DNA from: Thermaceae bacterium
GTDB lineage: Bacteria; Deinococcota; Deinococci; Deinococcales; Marinithermaceae
Reading direction: 5' to 3'
DNA: 13,795 bases
Assembly (NCBI GenBank): GCA_026989475.1
Contig: JALSJG010000187.1
Span: 1-13,795 of the forward strand
The notes under the pieces are model-generated. The model did not search any database, was not told the origin of the DNA, and was given only the letters and a program-made list of their open reading frames with translations. Numbering within the stretch: the stretch's first letter is position 1; each line of letters starts with the position of its first letter. Below are positions 12,340 through 13,795 of this stretch, piece after piece. A program made the position numbers and the translations under genes.

Positions 12340-13314
12340 ATGGAATTCAAGATCGGAGCGCTGGGCAGCACGGGTGAGAAGGATCAGGTCTACGACGTGG
12401 TCATCATCGGCGGGGGGCCGGCCGGGCTCACCGCCGGGATCTACGCCGGCCGCGCCGACCTGAAGACGGTGATCGTCGAAAAGGGCCTTCCCGGCGGGCA
12501 GATCGCCCAGACCGAGGAGGTGGAGAACTACCCGGGCTTCCCCGAGGGGATTACCGGGCCCGAGCTCGCCAATCGCATGGCCGAGCAGGCCAGGAAGTTC
12601 GGCGCCGAGATCGTCATGGACGAGGTGACCGGCCTCGAGGTGCAGCCGGACGGCTTCCTGGTCAAGGGCTTTGAGAAGAACTACAAGGCGAGGAGCGTGA
12701 TCATCGCCACCGGCGCCAACCCCAGGAAACTCGGCGTGCCCGGGGAGGATAAGTTCTACGGCCGGGGGGTCTCCACCTGCGCCACCTGCGACGGCTTCTT
12801 CTACCGCGACCGCGAGGTAGTGGTGGTCGGCGGGGGCGACGCCGCGGTGGAGGAGGGGATCTACCTCACCAAGTTCGCCAAGAAGGTGACGATCATCCAC
12901 CGCCGCGACGAGCTCCGGGCCCACAAGGTCGCCCAGCAGCGGGCGTTCGCCAATCCCAAGATCGAGTTCCTCTTTAGCCACGTGGTCACCGAGATCCTGG
13001 GCGAGGACCAGGTCACCGGGGTCCGGGTCAAGAACCTGAAGACCGGCGAGGAGTACGTCTACCCCACCGACGGCGTCTTCGTCTTCATCGGCTCGGTGCC
13101 GAACACCGGGTTCCTGAAGGGCGTCGTCGAGCTCCGGCCCGACGGCTATATCGACGTACGCGACGAGATCTATACCTCGGTGCCCGGGATCTTCGCCGCC
13201 GGCGACGTCGCCGATCCCATCTACAAACAGCTCACCACCAGCGTGGGGGCGGGCACCCGGGCGGCGATGACCGCCGAGAAGTGGCTCGCCGAGCGGGAGG
13301 AGGTCAAGGTCTGA
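12340..13314 (+). CDS. trxB: Thioredoxin reductase
   Basis: A 324-residue low-molecular-weight thioredoxin reductase, an FAD enzyme that uses NADPH to reduce thioredoxin. The FAD motif GGGPAG is at 24-29 and the redox pair C147/C150 in CATCDGFFYR. The second Rossmann motif GGGDAA (164-169) is followed by HRRDELRA (187-194), whose arginines favour NADPH. The C-terminal FAD block is GIFAAGDV. I chose the ATG at 12340 because GGAGG (12330-12334) lies 5 bases upstream; a GTG at 12328 would extend it by four residues but has poor ribosome-site spacing. The N terminus is about 17 residues longer than the minimal FAD domain. msrA follows after 8 bases, fitting a thiol-repair operon since thioredoxin recycles MsrA. 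Confidence 0.96.
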   Translation: MEFKIGALGSTGEKDQVYDVVIIGGGPAGLTAGIYAGRADLKTVIVEKGLPGGQIAQTEEVENYPGFPEGITGPELANRMAEQARKFGAEIVMDEVTGLEVQPDGFLVKGFEKNYKARSVIIATGANPRKLGVPGEDKFYGRGVSTCATCDGFFYRDREVVVVGGGDAAVEEGIYLTKFAKKVTIIHRRDELRAHKVAQQRAFANPKIEFLFSHVVTEILGEDQVTGVRVKNLKTGEEYVYPTDGVFVFIGSVPNTGFLKGVVELRPDGYIDVRDEIYTSVPGIFAAGDVADPIYKQLTTSVGAGTRAAMTAEKWLAEREEVKV

Positions 13315-13322
13315 GGCGGGAG

Positions 13323-13795
13323 GTGATCACCCTGGGGGGCGGCTGTTTTTGGTGCGTGGAGGCCGCCCTCCGGCCGCTTAGGGGGGTGCTCGAGGCCACC
13401 CCGGGGTACGCCGGCGGCCACCTGGAGCACCCCACCTACGAGGCGGTCGCCACCGGCACCACCGGCCACGCCGAGGTGGTGCGGGTGGTCTTCGACCCCG
13501 AGGTGCTTGCCCTGGAGGAGCTCCTCGAGGTCTTCTTCGCGATCCACGACCCCACCCAGAAGGACCGCCAGGGCCCGGACGTCGGCCCCCAGTACCGCTC
13601 GATCGTGCTCTACGAGGACCCCGGCCAGCTCCCGGTGATCGAGCGGGTGCTAAAGCGGGTTCAGGCCCGCTATCCCCGCCCGGTGGTCACCGAGGTGAGG
13701 CCCCTTAAGCGCTTCTGGCCGGCGGAGGAATACCACCACCGCTATTTCGAGAAAAACCCCGACGTCCCCTACTGCCGGCGGGTGGTGGCCCCCAA
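13323..13795 (+). CDS. msrA: Peptide-methionine (S)-S-oxide reductase MsrA, 3' partial
   Basis: MsrA reduces methionine-S-sulfoxide in proteins, drawing electrons from thioredoxin. The frame starts at a GTG (13323) and runs open to the window end: 157 codons with no stop, so the C terminus lies outside. Catalytic C8 is in the GCFWC motif. Later conserved blocks are GYAGGHLEHPTYE, TTGHAEVV, IHDPTQKDRQGPDVGPQYRS, and FWPAEEYHHRYFEKNP. GAGG (13313-13316), overlapping the trxB stop, lies 6 bases upstream of the GTG and is the likely ribosome site. The N terminus is short, as in other bacterial MsrA. The 8-base gap to trxB indicates one transcript. Confidence 0.95.
   Translation, partial: MITLGGGCFWCVEAALRPLRGVLEATPGYAGGHLEHPTYEAVATGTTGHAEVVRVVFDPEVLALEELLEVFFAIHDPTQKDRQGPDVGPQYRSIVLYEDPGQLPVIERVLKRVQARYPRPVVTEVRPLKRFWPAEEYHHRYFEKNPDVPYCRRVVAP

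Overview
The window is a compact, GC-rich (by eye about two-thirds G+C) bacterial chromosome segment. I read it as a member of Deinococcota, order Thermales, possibly a marine relative such as Oceanithermus or Marinithermus. This is an inference from several signs. The proteins are short and thermophile-like. Many start codons sit 6-9 bases downstream of a TANNNT -10 box, giving leaderless or near-leaderless mRNAs. All six tRNA genes carry an encoded CCA. A TRAP transporter, a tungstate transporter, a Rieske protein and an acyl-CoA dehydrogenase occur together. No intergenic gap exceeds about 100 bases once RNA genes are counted, and I see no insertion sequence, CRISPR array, prophage or integrase.

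Layout, 1-5700: the 3' part of a TRAP large permease (dctM) ends at a good terminator. Next comes a divergent pair: a DUF2203 protein (-) and a Tat-type orphan Rieske protein (+). tyrS (-) diverges from a small membrane-anchored protein of unknown function (+), with overlapping -10 boxes. A bidirectional hairpin separates that gene from two serine tRNAs (GCT, TGA; -). The tRNA promoter begins inside the stop codon of an MFS transporter gene (-). tRNA-Arg(ACG) (-) has its own promoter and terminator.

Layout, 5757-9600: a short-chain-dehydrogenase-like protein that has lost the family's catalytic residues overlaps nrdR, the ribonucleotide reductase repressor, by ATGA. Converging on it is tupABC (-), a complete tungstate ABC transporter whose three genes overlap. 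Upstream of tupA on the same strand is a small S1-domain RNA-binding protein.

Layout, 9650-13795: divergent from the S1 gene is a bacterial translin/TRAX-family protein that keeps the Glu-Glu-Asp set associated with RNase activity. Then come an acyl-CoA dehydrogenase overlapping a hotdog thioesterase (GTGA), a tRNA-Gln(CTG)-Glu(TTC)-Glu(CTC) cluster with its own promoter, trxB (thioredoxin reductase), and msrA (methionine sulfoxide reductase), cut by the window end.

Most of the window is ordinary housekeeping and transport. The item most worth a second look is the translin-family gene facing an S1-domain gene. After it come the degenerate SDR coupled to nrdR and the tyrS divergent promoter, where both -10 boxes share four bases.
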